DNA of 64,000 bases from Nymphaea colorata (lineage: Eukaryota > Streptophyta > Magnoliopsida > Nymphaeales > Nymphaeaceae). Where the stretch lies: positions 16,677,362-16,741,361 of the forward strand of contig NC_045150.1 in assembly GCF_008831285.2 (NCBI RefSeq), in the 5' to 3' direction. This document shows positions 37,061 through 49,478 of this stretch, piece by piece (the stretch's first letter is position 1; each line of letters opens with the position of its first letter). A program made the translations under genes and the position numbers. The notes under the pieces were generated by a model. That model saw only the letters and a program-made list of their open reading frames with translations. It did no database searches and had not been told where the DNA came from.

Positions 37061-40000
37061 TGATACGGAACTCACTAGGACTAGGCCGGGACTAGCCTTG
37101 ATCGCTGCCGAATCCCATCAACTACCACAGGCCGATAGCGCTAAGCTTGTCTGCGCGAACCCTTTGTCGCCAGATGGGCATGAGAGACTAGGAGAGGGTG
37201 AGACTTGGCCACTGAGTGTAAGGGGCAGAGAGGCTTTACTAACTGTGAATGGTGCAGCTTATAGCGCTAATAACGCCACACAAGGCCTAACGTCACACCA
37301 GGTAAACGTCGGAGGCATGCCACTGCCGGCCACAGGCGCAGCACAACCCCGGGGCACGGCCGAGCGCACAGCCGAGGGACATCGCCGACTACCGGGCACC
37401 GAGGACGCAGACGGGTGCCGCGTGCAGGAGGGCGTCGACGCCGGAGGTTACCTGGAGCCTTGTGAGGTTGTCGCGAGCGAGGACACTATCAGAGTGCACA
37501 GCGGAAACCTTAGAGAGGCTAACGAGCGGGCACCACCATCACCAGCAGCAGCACTCGGGCGGGTGGCCGATCCTTGTTCCGAGGGTATCACGCACGGAGG
37601 TCATTCCAATGAGGACAGCATTTTTCTTAGGGAGGCTAGCTGATGCAGTGAGCTAGAGTTGTCCGGGCCCAGCTGACCGACCTAGCCACGCATGCCCAGT
37701 GGACCCAGACTGATTTGGAGGAGTTTTCAGCCCGAGCCGACCATTTCAGGCCGAGACGGAGTGATTACAGCATTATGGGTCAGTCGAAGCAGTTTTGACA
37801 GGATCCCGTCTTAGGACCCGATCCAAATTCAGCGTTTTTATTAGGAACCGGATTCACTTTTAGTTGTGTTTCAGTTTTGTACCGACTCGGTTCGAGACAT
37901 AGACCGAACCGAGTCACTCTACAGTTTAAATAGTGTCTTTGTGAAGATAACCCTAAGTTGTTAATGATTTTTGGACAAGGTTTCTAATAGAAACACTCCC
38001 CTCTTCACCCGCGCGTTTCTTGCGCCTCCATCTTCTTCTTCCTCCCCATTTCTGTGTGAAACATCTGAGGTTCTTCTCCAGCCTCCTCAGATTCATCAAT
38101 GGCGGATTGGCAACCCGACATTATCCAACACCCTCCGCTGGTTTTCTCTACCAGGAGGTGAACCGAAGCAAGCAGCCGGCGAGTTGTCTTCTTCATCGTC
38201 TACCCGAGCAAAGGTGAATGTCGTGCAGACTCCTCAGCCACAGGGGTGTCGAGAGGCGTCATCCACCATCCGGAAGGCATTCTCCAGCCTTCGCGCAATG
38301 CCTACACGGCGGTGTGAAGATCTGAGATGCATTTGACCGTCTGTTCAACAGAAATCCAGTTAAGTGTGTTTTTCCAGCGTCATTTCCTCTTGTAGTGACT
38401 GTAAATCGCCTCCCCAATTCGTTTGTATGCCGGGGGATCCTTCTGGAATCCGTGAGGATGATCTGAAGAAGGATCAAAGCGAAGGAGAATGGATTTGGGG
38501 GTCGTTTGGAGGATGATCGAGCCTCTTTTTGAGCATTCGGTTGAAACAGGCCTACCACAGCCAGTCTCAATCCGAGCTTAAATCGAAGGGCCAATCGGCC
38601 GTAACTTTTGATGGTTTTGATACTGTTCGCTTCCCACCGAACCAAGCTTTCTATAGGAAGTGGAATCGCGTCAATCCGTTCAGTATTGAGTGAGTTACAA
38701 GCTTGAGAAGTCGGAGTAGGATCTGTCATGCAATTCCGCCGACCAGTTCCTGTTTCTGGCGACATTTCCGGCGATCCAACCGTTGGATGTCCATGATTCT
38801 GGTGCCATTAGATTCCCAACATCCTTGAGATCATCTCCACCATGTTTGACGTCGATCGGACCGTAGATGACGTTTCTGGAGGCGATGGTATGAATCTGGC
38901 GGGAATCAACGGCGAGCATCCCTGTTTCTCCGCCACAGGCGGCTGTAACCCAATATTCGCTTAGAACATTGGGAATGCAGCATCACCGGGTGATCTATTG
39001 ACTTTAGCTTGTTCCAAATTTAATTATCTGTCGATTGCAAGTGGTTTCATCTCTTGATTTGATCGCATTGAGGCGGAGTGGCGATTTGAAGACCTGTGGC
39101 TGTTCTTCTGCACGACGGCTCTTCCTGAAACAGGCGACAGAACTACATCGACTTTGAGGGATCAACGACTGGGGCCTAGACAGCTCAGATTCAGCTCAAA
39201 TTTGGAAAGTCTACTCCTTGGCTAGTGGTCTTGCTACAGTCTAAATTTCAGGATTTTTGGAGGTGTCTATGAATTGTTATGATTTTTTTCATCGAAGACC
39301 TCTCTTGCAGTCCTGAAGCTGTTTTGCGCCTAATACAAATCTGAACGGAGGACAGAACGTGCGCGATTTTCCGAGCTCAACGTCCTGGCCTTAAATTCGT
39401 CGGATTTAGCTCAACTTGGGGCGTCCACTCCTAAGGATGTCTACTTGTTGCTGACCAAATTTGGGGATTTTTGGAGACTCCTGTGATTTTCTACGAATTT
39501 TAGACTGGAGGCCACTTCCTGCCAGCGCCTGAACCTGTCATCTTCGTTTTCCAGAACAGAGGCCAAGCCTCGACGCTACCCCGATCTCGTTTTCTTCGAT
39601 ATTGGGGAAACGAGTATCTCTGGTGATTTCAGCTCCTTGAATCCCTTGTTTTCCCTTGATTATATCTTGGATTTGATCATGATTGCACTTGTTTTGGTGG
39701 AGCATACCCCTGCTGCAACGAGGATGGGCTGCAACCTGTTAGCATAGACTGCAACAGTCCGTGAGCAGCAACCTTGGAGTTGAAGGGTGCACGTCGACAC
39801 CAGTTCGACGCCTGCTTCCCCCTTATCAGCATACAAAGAGGGGCTTAGATCGCATCTTGTGAGGCATTTCATACTTTGGCTCTGTTGTTCGATTACTGTT
39901 TTGTTGTAACAGTAATCTGTGCTTCCCTTGTTGCTGAGGTGAACCGTGAGCCATCAAGCGACCGGTGAGTTGGGGTCGTGGAGCTTGCTGTCCAGCTTGG

Positions 40001-40555
40001 GCGAGGAGGCAATTGCTGAATACCGAGGCTTAGTTTCCGGAGTTCCAGCCTCGGTGGATAGCTCGGACTAGCTCCGAGGAGGTTTGTACCCTGTCCCACT
40101 ATAGCACGGGGAGGGTGTTCTTGCTTACAAACCCGCCTACACGGCGCGCGGCATAGTGAGGTCCTCGGAGGCTCGTTCAGCCGATGACACACCTCCTAGC
40201 TGCTTGGCCACCTAGGGGTTGAGGGTGTGGTTTGTGCGCTTAGGCATGTATGTTTTTGACGATTGCTTGGATGTGAATGTGGTTGAGTGAGGTGAGCGTT
40301 TAAGTTGTATCGTCGCGGTTGTATTAAGCCTTGAGCCCCTTAGCATTCTTGTAGTAGGATTGGCCATTTGGGTTCGGGAAACACTCTTGTAATTCTGTCC
40401 TAACTTGGGAAATTAAGCCGGGGTTGCTGTCCGGCGGGGAAAGAGTGTAAAGTCTTCTTAATACTTAGCCTATTCGGAGCCTCCCCCAAGAGATCTTGGG
40501 AAGGGAGTTCGGCATTCGGCAGCGAGCTTAGGCAGTCCTAGCCGGGTTCCCACCA
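37061..40555 (+). repeat. 5' LTR of the intact chromovirus (3495 bp)
   Basis: Begins TGATACGG and ends CCCACCA, the canonical TG...CA. It is nearly identical to 45408-48908. The first ~580 bp is an open frame on the plus strand (part of U3) ending at a TGA at 37641-37643. The 3' LTR has CGA at the equivalent site. A TATA-like box lies at 37925-37932. The U5 side (38000-40555) contains no gene I can recognise. Confidence 0.95.
37884..37932 (+). promoter_or_regulatory. LTR core promoter with upstream 11 bp inverted repeat
   Basis: TTTAAATA at 37925-37932 is the likely TATA element. Ten bp upstream is a perfect inverted repeat, GACTCGGTTCG (37884-37894) and CGAACCGAGTC (37905-37915), with a 10 bp spacer. 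Transcription probably starts about 30 bp downstream of the TATA element. Function is inferred from position in the LTR and from the similar layout in the related LTR at 52280-52481. Confidence 0.65.
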
Positions 40556-40558
40556 GTT

Positions 40559-40570
40559 TGGTATCAGAGC
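40559..40570 (+). other. Primer-binding site, initiator Met-tRNA type
   Basis: TGGTATCAGAGC starts 3 nt after the LTR terminus. It is the standard plant retrotransposon minus-strand primer site, complementary to the 3' end of initiator methionine tRNA. Confidence 0.95.
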
Positions 40571-40593
40571 ACCTTGGGGCTGATTGAGCAGCT

Positions 40594-43500
40594 ATGACAA
40601 AGAAGAAGAACTCAAGAGTTGAGCAACAGGAAATGGAATTGGGCGTCGAAGATGCAGCCACCGAATCACTTCAAGAAGGCAGTGGAAGAAATGAATCAAA
40701 CCGAGAAAAGTTCTCACGGATAGAAACCGAACTTGAGCAAATGAGAGTAAGAATGAGTCAGCAAGACCAGCCATCACGTGTGGAAGAGAGGTTGTCTCGT
40801 TTTGAGGAAGCTATGATTCGTATGACTGATAACTTCACGCAAATAAGTCACCAATTGGGTTTCTTAACCAACCGAATGAATAAAATGGACCAATTGTCAG
40901 AAAGCATTGACGGGCTAAATCAAAGGATGGACCGTATCGAAAGATCCGTTAATCATTGTCACAACCGAGAAGATAAGGGAAAAGGACCTTATGAAGAGCC
41001 TCACACATCATATCAAGCTCCCAAAGAGCATGCCGCATCGAGTTTTGGAGGGATTAAAATTGGAAAAGAGAATCAACTTCCACCCAAAATCAATGAAGCT
41101 CACATGGGGAATAAAAAAACCATGGGAGTTAACATGGCAACTTGTTCCAAACCACCGGTAGACAATGATTTTGAAGAGATTTCAGATGAAGATAGTGAGA
41201 GAATCGGACAAAGAAGTGAGAAAAAGAGGGGCCAAAGGAACATAGAACCCCGGGTTGACTTTCCTAGGTTCGATGGCAAAGACGCCCAAGATTGGGTGAT
41301 TAAAGCGGAGCAGTACTTTGAGTGCCAAGAAGTTAGGGAGGACAAAAAAATTACCACGGCCATGATCTACTTTGAAGGGGCAGCTATGAGGTGGTATCGG
41401 TCATACAAGAGGAAAAACCCGGTCATGGTATGGGAAACATTTTCAAATGCATTACTCGCTCGCTTTGGAGTCTCGTCATATACTAACTATCATGTGGAGC
41501 TCATCAACATGAAACAAATCACTACCGTGGAAGAGTTTCAAGGTCGATTTGAGGACATGTCATGTATGGTTGGAGATTGGCCTGAACCCGCACTCATAGG
41601 TGCATTCATGTCGGGATTGAGAGAGGATATTAGAATTGAGATGCTATCCGAGGAACATGTAGACTTAGACAGTTGCTTTGCAAGGACACGAGTTATGGAG
41701 GAAAAACTCCTCAAACGGGCAGCTTATGAGAAGTTCTCTAAGACCGGAGGCTTCAACCAAAACAAAGGGAATATCAACAGGCCTACTCCTAAACCACAGC
41801 CACAGGGGTTTCCAAAGAGGGATACACGTCCAGCCGTTAGGGACAATGTTCTGGTTCGTTATATCACCGCTAAGGAGAGGGATGAAAGGTTCAAAGCCAG
41901 GCTATGCGTGTCATGTGAGGAAAAGTGGTTCAAGGGACACAAGTGTAAGAGGTTTCAGCTAATGGTGGTTGTAGAGGATGAGGACGAAGTTGAGGTTTCA
42001 ATCCCAGTTGAGGAAGAGCAACCAGTAGAACAAGAGTGCCCAACGGAAATTGAGAAGGTGGATGGGGTTCTTCACTCCATGAGGGACCCAAACCGTCCTA
42101 AAGCAATGCGTGTTCTTGGAACCATTCAAGGGCACAGAGTCACAATCTTGCTAGATTCGGGAGCAACTCATAATTTCATGAGTTTAGAAACGGCCAAGGA
42201 TAGCGGATGCATATTGGAAGATCAAGCACCACTCACGGTGTTGGTAGGAGATGGAACAAGGCTACCTTGCGTCCACATTTGCCGAAACATGGACATAACC
42301 GTGCAAGGGATCCCATACAAGATAGATGTCTTAGTTCTTCCGATAAAAGGAATGGACCTTGTTCTTGGTGTTGATTGGTTAGAGACACTTGGGGGAATCT
42401 ACTGGGATTTCTCCAAAATGAAGATGAGATTTGAGAGGGAAGGAGGAGATCAAGTGACACTCGAAGGAATCCAGCCCAACTTAGAACCGAAGGCAGCCAT
42501 CAAGGCTCTCGTAGCTCAACAGCCAGCCCTCTGGCTGATATCGTTAGCCACTGATGTACCTCCAAAAGGGACAGAGACCGAAGTCATTCCCAAGGAAGTT
42601 CAGCAAGTACTTGATGGTTTTGAAGATGTCTTTTATGAACCTAAGGGGTTACCTCCTCCAAGATCATATGATCACAGGATCGTCCTATCGAACGGGGCAG
42701 AACCGGTAAATGTTAGACCTTATCGGTATGGGTTTACACAGAAAACGGAGATAGAGAGATTGGTAAAAGAAATGATTGAAGGGGGAATCATTCGCCCGAG
42801 TAGCAGTCCCTTCTCCTCTCCTGTTTTGTTAGTCAAAAAGAAGGATGAAACTTGGAGATTTTGTATCGATTATCGGGCACTAAACGAAGTCACGATTAAG
42901 GACCGCCACCCTATACCCGTCATTGACGAGCTCCTTGATGAATTGGTGGGCGCTTCCATTTTCTCCAAGCTTGACTTAAGGGCTGGTTATCATCAGATAC
43001 GCATGGATAAGCATGACGTACCCAAGACCGCATTTAGAACTCACGATGGGCATTATGAGTTCTTGGTCATGCCCTTTGGATTAACCAATGCCCCGGCCAC
43101 ATTCCAACGATGTATGAATGATATTTTCAGACCACATATGAGGGATTTTATTCTAGTTTTCTTCGATGACATTCTGGTTTACAGCCGATCATTAGAGCAC
43201 CATATTGTCCACTTAAGGAAGACACTACAAATTTTGAGGCAGAATGAACTCTTTGCAAAAGCTTCTAAGTGCAGTTTCGGTCAAGAGTCAATCGGCTATT
43301 TGGGACACATAGTGTCCAAGGAAGGTGTTAGAGCTGATCCAGAAAAACGTCATGCCATGGAGCAATGGCCTTTGCCAAAAGACCCGAGAGGAATGAGAGG
43401 ATTTCTAGGTCTTACTGGTTATTATAGAAGGTTTATTCAAGGCTATGGATCTATAGCCTCCCCTTTGACAAAAATGTTGAAGAAAGGGGAGTTCACCTGG

Positions 43501-46023
43501 ACGGATCACTCAAGGGAAGCATTCATAAAGCTTAAGGCAGCAATGTTAGCCGCGCCCGTGCTAGCCTTGCCAGATGTTTCACTTGATTTCGTGGTGGAGA
43601 CGGACGCAAGCGACGTTGGTGTCGGGGCTGTCCTCAGCCAAAAGGGCCACCCAATAGCCTACATGTCCAAGGCTCTCACCCATAGGGCAAAGCCATTGTC
43701 CACATATGAAAAGGAGTTATTTGCCATCGTGTTGGCCGTGGAGAAATGGAGGCCCTACCTCATCGGGCGCAAATTCATTGTGAGAACGGATCATAGTAGT
43801 TTAAGGTATATGCTCAAACAAAGGGTCTCAACGCCTACTCAACAAAGATGGCTTGCCAAGCTATTGGGTTACGATTTTACAATCGAATACAAGAAAGGAA
43901 CCGAAAACTCGGCGGCTGATTCGTTATCGAGACTTGGAGAGCAATTTCTAACCTTGTCCGTTCTGGAAACCGATTTGTGGCAGCGATTGGTCATTGAGCA
44001 AGAGGCTGATGAAGGTTTGAGACTACTTAGAGCATCGGTTCAGCAGAATCAGGGATCAATCCCAAACCATGGCATAAAGGGGAACGTGCTTTACCGAAAG
44101 GGCAAAGCTGTGGTACCACGCGGTTCCTCCCTCAAAAAGGATCTCCTATCACACTTTCATTGTTCAACCACCGCAGGTCACGAAGGCGTGGCCAAAACAC
44201 TTGCAAAAATCAAAACCCAATTTTGGTGGGAAGGGCTAAAAGGAGAAGTCAAGGAGTTTGTGAGGAACTGTCAGATTTGCCAAAGGGAAAAGTATGAAGC
44301 AACCAAGCCACCCGGGCTGATGCACCCATTGCCAATACCTACAAAACCTTGGGCTGATGTATCGATGGATTTTATTGATGCAATGCCACGTTCGGAAGGA
44401 AAGGAAGTGGTGTTTGTAGTGGTGGATAGATTGACGAAATATGGGCATTTTGCCCCTCTTCCAAGACACTACAATGGGCCGTTGGTTGCCGGGATATACC
44501 AAGACTATGTCGGCAAACTTCATGGAATGCCGAGCACTATCATTTGTGATAGGGATTCGATATTCCTTAGTGCGTTTTGGCGCGAGTATATGCGCATGGC
44601 TGGGACTTCATTGCATTTCAGTACAGCCCACCACCCGCAAACCGATGGGCAAAGCGAGGTGGTGAATAGGACACTAGAGACCTATCTGCGTTGTTTCGCG
44701 GGGGACCGACCGAACACTTGGGTTCGGTATCTTGCTTGGGCAGAATGGTCCTACAACACTAGTCTCCATTCCGGGACTAGTATCACTCCCTACGAGGCAG
44801 TGTACGGGTGTCCTCCTCCACTCATTCCAAACTATGAAGTAGGGACAGCTCAAGATGATGAGGTGGACTGCACACTCCGTAATCGGGATGAGATCTTGAC
44901 AGTTTTGAGGCAGCATATCGTAAGAGCCCAGAATCGGATGAAACAAACATACGATAAAGGCCGCAAAGATCGAGAGTTCAAGGTGGGGGATATGGCATGG
45001 TTGAAGAGGCTACCTATGCGACAAAAATCATTGCTTGGACAGCCTTATTCCAAACTTTTACACCGTTATTATGGGCCATTCCGGGTCCTGCAAAGAGTTG
45101 GCAAAGGAGCCTACAGGTTAGCACTACCGCCCACCGCATTAGTCCATCCGGTCTTCCACGTGACTAGGCTCAAGCCGCATTTTGGTCAGTTGCCAGAACT
45201 TATTGAACCTTTGCCGGATTTTCGGCCTAGACCGTATAGGATACTTCGTCACCGGCACATACAGAGAGAAGGGCGTCAGAGACACGAGGTTTTGGTTGAG
45301 TGGGACGGCCCAGACTCAGGAACGTCATGGGAGCTATATGACAGGATCGTCCAGGATTTCCCGGCTACTAGAGCTTGGGGACAAGCTCAGTCTCAGCGTG
45401 GTGGATCTGATACGGAACTCACTAGGACTAGGCCGGGACTAGCCGTGATCGCTGCCGAATCCCATCAACTACCACAGGCCGATAGCGCTAAGCTTGTCTG
45501 CGCGAACCCTTTGTCGCCAGATGGGCATGAGAGACTAGGAGAGGGTGAGACTTGGCCACTGAGTGTAAGGGGCAGAGAGGCTTTACTAACTGTGAATGGT
45601 GCAGCTTGTAGCGCTAATAACGCCACACAAGGCCTAACGTCACACCAGGTAAACGTCGGAGGCATGCCACTGCCGGCCACAGGCGCAGCACAACCCCGGG
45701 GCACGGCCGAGCGCACAGCCGAGGGACATCGCCGACTACCGGGCACCGAGGACGCAGACGGGTGCCGCGTGCAGGAGGGCGTCGACGCCGGAGGTTACCT
45801 GGAGCCTTGTGAGGTTGTCGCGAGCGAGGACACTATCAGAGTGCACAGCGGAAACCTTAGAGAGGCTAACAAGCGGGCACCACCATCACCAGCAGCAGCA
45901 CTCGGGCGGGTGGCCGATCCTTGTTCCGAGGGTATCACGCACGGAGGTCATTCCAATGAGGACAGCATTTTTCTTAGGGAGGCTAGCCGATGCAGTGAGC
46001 TGGAGTTGTCCGGGCCCAGCTGA
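40594..46023 (+). CDS. gag-pol: Gag-Pol polyprotein of Ty3/Gypsy chromovirus
   Basis: One 1809-codon ORF starting 23 nt after the primer site. Order by residue: coiled-coil-rich N-terminus (1-130); gag core (~225-400); zinc knuckle C-x2-C-x7-H-x-C (438-451); aspartic protease with active site LLDSGA (D521); reverse transcriptase (~700-900) with catalytic FFDD (D858, D859); RNase H with TDAS (D1004); integrase zinc finger (H1189, H1196, C1226, C1229) and catalytic D1259, D1319, E1355 with the classic 35-residue D-to-E gap; chromodomain (~1544-1595). It copies element RNA into DNA and inserts it, with the chromodomain expected to steer integration to marked chromatin. No frameshift separates gag and pol. 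Residues from about 1605 on are encoded by the 3' LTR and have no domain I recognise. No stop or frameshift is seen, so it may be competent. Confidence 0.96.
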   Translation: MTKKKNSRVEQQEMELGVEDAATESLQEGSGRNESNREKFSRIETELEQMRVRMSQQDQPSRVEERLSRFEEAMIRMTDNFTQISHQLGFLTNRMNKMDQLSESIDGLNQRMDRIERSVNHCHNREDKGKGPYEEPHTSYQAPKEHAASSFGGIKIGKENQLPPKINEAHMGNKKTMGVNMATCSKPPVDNDFEEISDEDSERIGQRSEKKRGQRNIEPRVDFPRFDGKDAQDWVIKAEQYFECQEVREDKKITTAMIYFEGAAMRWYRSYKRKNPVMVWETFSNALLARFGVSSYTNYHVELINMKQITTVEEFQGRFEDMSCMVGDWPEPALIGAFMSGLREDIRIEMLSEEHVDLDSCFARTRVMEEKLLKRAAYEKFSKTGGFNQNKGNINRPTPKPQPQGFPKRDTRPAVRDNVLVRYITAKERDERFKARLCVSCEEKWFKGHKCKRFQLMVVVEDEDEVEVSIPVEEEQPVEQECPTEIEKVDGVLHSMRDPNRPKAMRVLGTIQGHRVTILLDSGATHNFMSLETAKDSGCILEDQAPLTVLVGDGTRLPCVHICRNMDITVQGIPYKIDVLVLPIKGMDLVLGVDWLETLGGIYWDFSKMKMRFEREGGDQVTLEGIQPNLEPKAAIKALVAQQPALWLISLATDVPPKGTETEVIPKEVQQVLDGFEDVFYEPKGLPPPRSYDHRIVLSNGAEPVNVRPYRYGFTQKTEIERLVKEMIEGGIIRPSSSPFSSPVLLVKKKDETWRFCIDYRALNEVTIKDRHPIPVIDELLDELVGASIFSKLDLRAGYHQIRMDKHDVPKTAFRTHDGHYEFLVMPFGLTNAPATFQRCMNDIFRPHMRDFILVFFDDILVYSRSLEHHIVHLRKTLQILRQNELFAKASKCSFGQESIGYLGHIVSKEGVRADPEKRHAMEQWPLPKDPRGMRGFLGLTGYYRRFIQGYGSIASPLTKMLKKGEFTWTDHSREAFIKLKAAMLAAPVLALPDVSLDFVVETDASDVGVGAVLSQKGHPIAYMSKALTHRAKPLSTYEKELFAIVLAVEKWRPYLIGRKFIVRTDHSSLRYMLKQRVSTPTQQRWLAKLLGYDFTIEYKKGTENSAADSLSRLGEQFLTLSVLETDLWQRLVIEQEADEGLRLLRASVQQNQGSIPNHGIKGNVLYRKGKAVVPRGSSLKKDLLSHFHCSTTAGHEGVAKTLAKIKTQFWWEGLKGEVKEFVRNCQICQREKYEATKPPGLMHPLPIPTKPWADVSMDFIDAMPRSEGKEVVFVVVDRLTKYGHFAPLPRHYNGPLVAGIYQDYVGKLHGMPSTIICDRDSIFLSAFWREYMRMAGTSLHFSTAHHPQTDGQSEVVNRTLETYLRCFAGDRPNTWVRYLAWAEWSYNTSLHSGTSITPYEAVYGCPPPLIPNYEVGTAQDDEVDCTLRNRDEILTVLRQHIVRAQNRMKQTYDKGRKDREFKVGDMAWLKRLPMRQKSLLGQPYSKLLHRYYGPFRVLQRVGKGAYRLALPPTALVHPVFHVTRLKPHFGQLPELIEPLPDFRPRPYRILRHRHIQREGRQRHEVLVEWDGPDSGTSWELYDRIVQDFPATRAWGQAQSQRGGSDTELTRTRPGLAVIAAESHQLPQADSAKLVCANPLSPDGHERLGEGETWPLSVRGREALLTVNGAACSANNATQGLTSHQVNVGGMPLPATGAAQPRGTAERTAEGHRRLPGTEDADGCRVQEGVDAGGYLEPCEVVASEDTIRVHSGNLREANKRAPPSPAAALGRVADPCSEGITHGGHSNEDSIFLREASRCSELELSGPS

Positions 46024-48908
46024 CCGACCTAGCCACGCATGCCCAATGGACCCAGACTGATTTGGAGGAGTTTTCAGCCCGAGCCGACCATTTTAGGCCG
46101 AGACGGAGTGATTACAGCATTATGGGTCAGTCGAAGCGGTTTTGACAGGATCCCGTCTTAGGACCCGATCCAAATTCAGCGTTTTTATTAGGAACCGGAT
46201 TCACTTTTAGTTGTGTTTCAGTTTTGTACCGACTCGGTTCGAGACATAGACCGAACCAAGTCACTCTACAGTTTAAATAGTGTCTTTGTGAAGATAACCC
46301 TAAGTTGTTAATGATTTTTGGACAAGGTTTCTAATAGAAACACTCCCCTCTTCACCCGCGCGTTTCTTGCGCCTCCATCTTCTTCTTCCTCCCCATTTCT
46401 GTGTGAAACATCAGAGGTTCTTCTCCAGCCTCCTCAGATTCATCAATGGCGGATTGGCAACCCGACATTATCCAACACCCTCCGCTGGTTTTCTCTACCA
46501 GGAGGTGAACCGAAGCAAGCAGCCGGCGGGTTGTCTTCTTCATCGTCTACCCGAGCAGAAGCAAAGGTGAATGTCGTGCAGACTCCTCAGCCACAGGGGT
46601 GTCGAGAGGCATCATCCACCATCCGGAAGGCATTCTCCAGCCTTCGCGCAATGCCTACACGGCGGTGTGAAGATCTGAGATGCATTTGACCGTCTGTTCA
46701 GCAGAAATCCAGTTAAGTGTGTTTTTCCAGCGTCATTTCCTCTTGTAGTGACTGTAAATCGCCTCCCCAATTCGTTTGTATGCCGTGGGATCCTTCTGGA
46801 ATCCGTGAGGATGATCTGAAGAAGGATCAAAGCGAAGGAGAATGGATTTGGGGGTCGTTTGGAGGATGATCGAGCCTCTTTTTGAGCATTCGGTTGAAAT
46901 AGGCCTACCACAGCCAGTCTCAATCCGAGCTTAAATCGAAGGGCCAATCGGCCGTAACTTTTGATGGTTTTGATACTGTTCGCTTCCCACTGAACCAAGC
47001 TTTCTATAGGAAGTGGAATCGCGTCAATCCGTTCAGTATTGAGTGAGTTACAAGCTTGAGAAGTCGGAGTAGGATCTGTCATGCAATTCCGCCGACCAGT
47101 TCCTGTTTCTGGCAACATTTCCGGCGATCCAACCGTTGGATCTCCATGATTCTGGTGCCATTAGATTCCCAACATCCTTGAGATCATCTCCACCACGTTT
47201 GACGTCGATCGGACCGTAGATGACGTTTCTGGAGGCGACGGTATGAATCTGGCGGGAATCAACGGTGAGCATCCCTGTTTCTCCGCCACAGGCGGCTGTA
47301 ACCCAATATTCGCTTAGAACATTGGGAATGCAGCATCACCGGGTGATCTATTGACTTTAGCTTGTTCCAAATTTAATTATCTGTCGATTGCAAGTGGTTT
47401 CATCTCTTGATTTGATCGCATTGAGGCGGAGTGGCGATTTGAAGACTTGTGGCTGTTCTTCTGCACGACGGCTCTTCCTGAAACAGGCGACAGAACTACA
47501 TCGACTTTGAGGGATCAACGACTGGGGTCTAGACAGCTCAGATTCAGCTCAAATTTGGAGCGTCTACTCCTTGGCTAGTGGTCTTGCTACAGTCTAAATT
47601 TCAGGATTTTTGGAGGTGTTTATGAATTGTTATGATTTTTTTCATCGAAGACCTCTCCTGTAGTCCTGAAGCTGTTTTGCGCCTAATACAAATCTGAACG
47701 GAGGACAGAACGTGCGCGATTTTCCGAGCTCAACGGCCTGGCCTTAAATTCGTCGGATTTAGCTCAACTTGGGGCGTCCACTCCTGAGGATGTCTACTTG
47801 TTGCCGACCAAATTTGGGTATTTTTGGAGACTCCTGTGATTTTCTACGAATTTTAGACTGGAGGCCACTTCCTGCCAGCGCCTGAACCTGTCATCTTCGT
47901 TTTCCAGAACAGAGGCCAAGCCTCGACGCTACCCCGATCTCGTTTTCTTCGATATTGGGGAAACGAGTATCTCTGGTGATTTCAGCTCCTTGAATCCCTT
48001 GTTTTCCCTTGATTATATCTTGGATTTGATCGTGATTGCACTTGTTTTGGCGGAGCATACCCCTGCTGCAACGAGGATGGGCTGCAACCTGTTAGCATAG
48101 ACTGCAACAGTCCGTGAGCAGCAACCTTGGAGTTGAAGGGTGCACGTCGACACCAGTTCGACGCCTGCTTCCCCCTTATCAGCATACAAAGAGGGGCTTA
48201 GATCGCATCTTGTGAGACATTTCATACTTTGGCTCTGTTGTTCGATTACTGTTTTGCTGTAACAGTAATCCGTGCTTCCCTTGTTGCTGAGGTGAACCGT
48301 GAGCCATCAAGCGACCGGTGAGTTGGGGTCTTGGAGCTTGCTGTCCAGCTTGGGCGAGGAGGCAATTGCTGAATACCTAGGCTTAGTTTCCGAAGTTCCA
48401 GCCTCGGTGGATAGCTCGGACTAGCTCCGAGGAGGTTTGTACCCTGTCCCACTATAGCACGGGGAGGGTGTTCTTGCTTACAAACCCGCCTACACGGCGC
48501 GCGGCATAGTGAGGTCCTCGGAGGCTCGTTCAGCCGATGACACACCTCCTAGCTACTTGGCCACCTAGGGGTTGAGGGTGTGGTTTGTGCGCTTAGGCAT
48601 GTATGTTTTTGACGATTGCTTGGATGTGAATGTGGTTGAGTGAGGTGAGCGTTTAAGTTGTATCGTCGCGGTTGTGTTAAGCCTTGAGCCCCTTAGCATT
48701 CTTGTAGTAGGATTGGCCATTTGGGTTCGGGAAACACTCTTGTAATTTTGTCCTAACTTGGGAAATTAAGCCGGGGTTGCTGTCCGGCGGGAAAAGAGTG
48801 TAAAGTCTTCTTAATACTTAGCCTATTCGGAGCCTCCCCCAAGAGATCTTGGGAAGGGAGTTCGGCATTCGGCAGCGAGCTTAGGCAGTCCTAGCCGGGT
48901 TCCCACCA
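45408..48908 (+). repeat. 3' LTR of the intact chromovirus (3501 bp)
   Basis: TGATACGG...CCACCA, a constant 8347 bp downstream of the matching 5' LTR sequence until a 6 bp insertion near 46557. The gag-pol frame stays open through its first ~615 bp and ends at TGA 46021-46023. The sequence just before it (GTGGTGGATC) is only a weak polypurine tract. Confidence 0.95.
46231..46279 (+). promoter_or_regulatory. Core promoter of the 3' LTR
   Basis: Counterpart of 37884-37932. The TATA-like box is at 46272-46279. The upstream inverted repeat has one mismatch here (CGAACCAAGTC), a G-to-A change in the right arm. From this LTR, transcription would run out across the damaged gag and the host element's LTR in their antisense direction. 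Confidence 0.6.
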
Positions 48909-48913
48909 GGTCC
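48909..48913. other. Target-site duplication, right copy (GGTCC)
   Basis: Matches 37056-37060 exactly. Beyond it the interrupted minus-strand gag resumes. Confidence 0.93.
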
Positions 48914-49443
48914 CCACGGGCGAGATCCTCTAATGTTGATTTCCCTTTGTCTTTGGGGAAAAGACCCGAATTGTTGGTTGGTCCAAGTCTTAGGATCTCG
49001 AAAGGTTGGTCCACGTAGGTTTGGGTAGCTTGATACGACGTGTTGGGAGTCTCAAGCACCCCTTTGCCTTTATCCTCTCGACTCACTTCTTGGCGTGAAG
49101 ACCTTTCCATTTTGCTCATTCTTAGGTTGAGCGAATCTATACTTTCGTACATGGGTCCGATCTTGGCGGTTTGGCCAGCCAACATGCTTAAGTTCCGGTT
49201 GATTTGCGTCATTTGGTCGCGCATGTAGTCCTCAAAGCCCGTGTGTTGCGCTTCCATTTAGGGAATGCACTCAAGTTGGACGAGCTTGTCCTTAACGATG
49301 TTGAGATCGGACTCAAGGCATGAAAATCGCTCTTTGTTTGGGACACTCTTGTTGCCCGTCGCTTGCACCAACTCGATTGCGGCGTCTTCGCTTCCCATCT
49401 CTGTTTCGCGTAGCACAGACAAAGGGTACTTCTTCTTGGCCAT
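48914..49443 (-). pseudogene. gag: Retrotransposon gag, N-terminal part, broken
   Basis: Starts with ATG at 49443 (MAKKKYPLSVLRETEMG), 24 nt after the primer site. It resembles the N-terminus of the intact gag (MTKKK..., acidic E/D-rich, then coiled coil). An in-frame TAA at 49258-49260 splits it, with the same frame continuing directly afterwards. It is cut at 48913 by the younger retrotransposon and resumes at 37060. Confidence 0.88.
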
Positions 49444-49466
49444 GACGGCTCAGTCTGCCCCAAGTG

Positions 49467-49478
49467 GCTCTGATACCA
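49467..49478 (-). other. Primer-binding site of the damaged element
   Basis: Minus-strand TGGTATCAGAGC, 4 nt inside the LTR edge. It confirms that the LTR at 49483-53630 is the 5' LTR of a minus-strand element. Confidence 0.93.

Larger units (their letters stand above)
37061..48908 (+). mobile_element. Near-intact Ty3/Gypsy chromovirus, Tekay/Del-like, 11.85 kb
   Basis: A complete element: 5' LTR 37061-40555, initiator Met-tRNA primer site 40559-40570, a single gag-pol ORF 40594-46023, 3' LTR 45408-48908, and a GGTCC duplication on both sides. The C-terminal chromodomain places it among chromoviruses. LTRs of about 3.5 kb and a total length near 12 kb fit the Tekay (Del) clade better than the short-LTR Reina, Galadriel or CRM clades; the clade call is inference from size. 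The LTRs differ by about 45 substitutions plus one 6 bp indel by my eye count (about 1.3%), so insertion was recent. It sits in the opposite orientation inside the gag gene of a related, older element. Confidence 0.95.

Noticed and set aside
36945-37643. 232-codon plus-strand frame across the 5' LTR start
   Set aside because: It begins in antisense gag of the host element and enters the LTR by chance. It is the LTR copy of the polyprotein's extension and has no promoter of its own.
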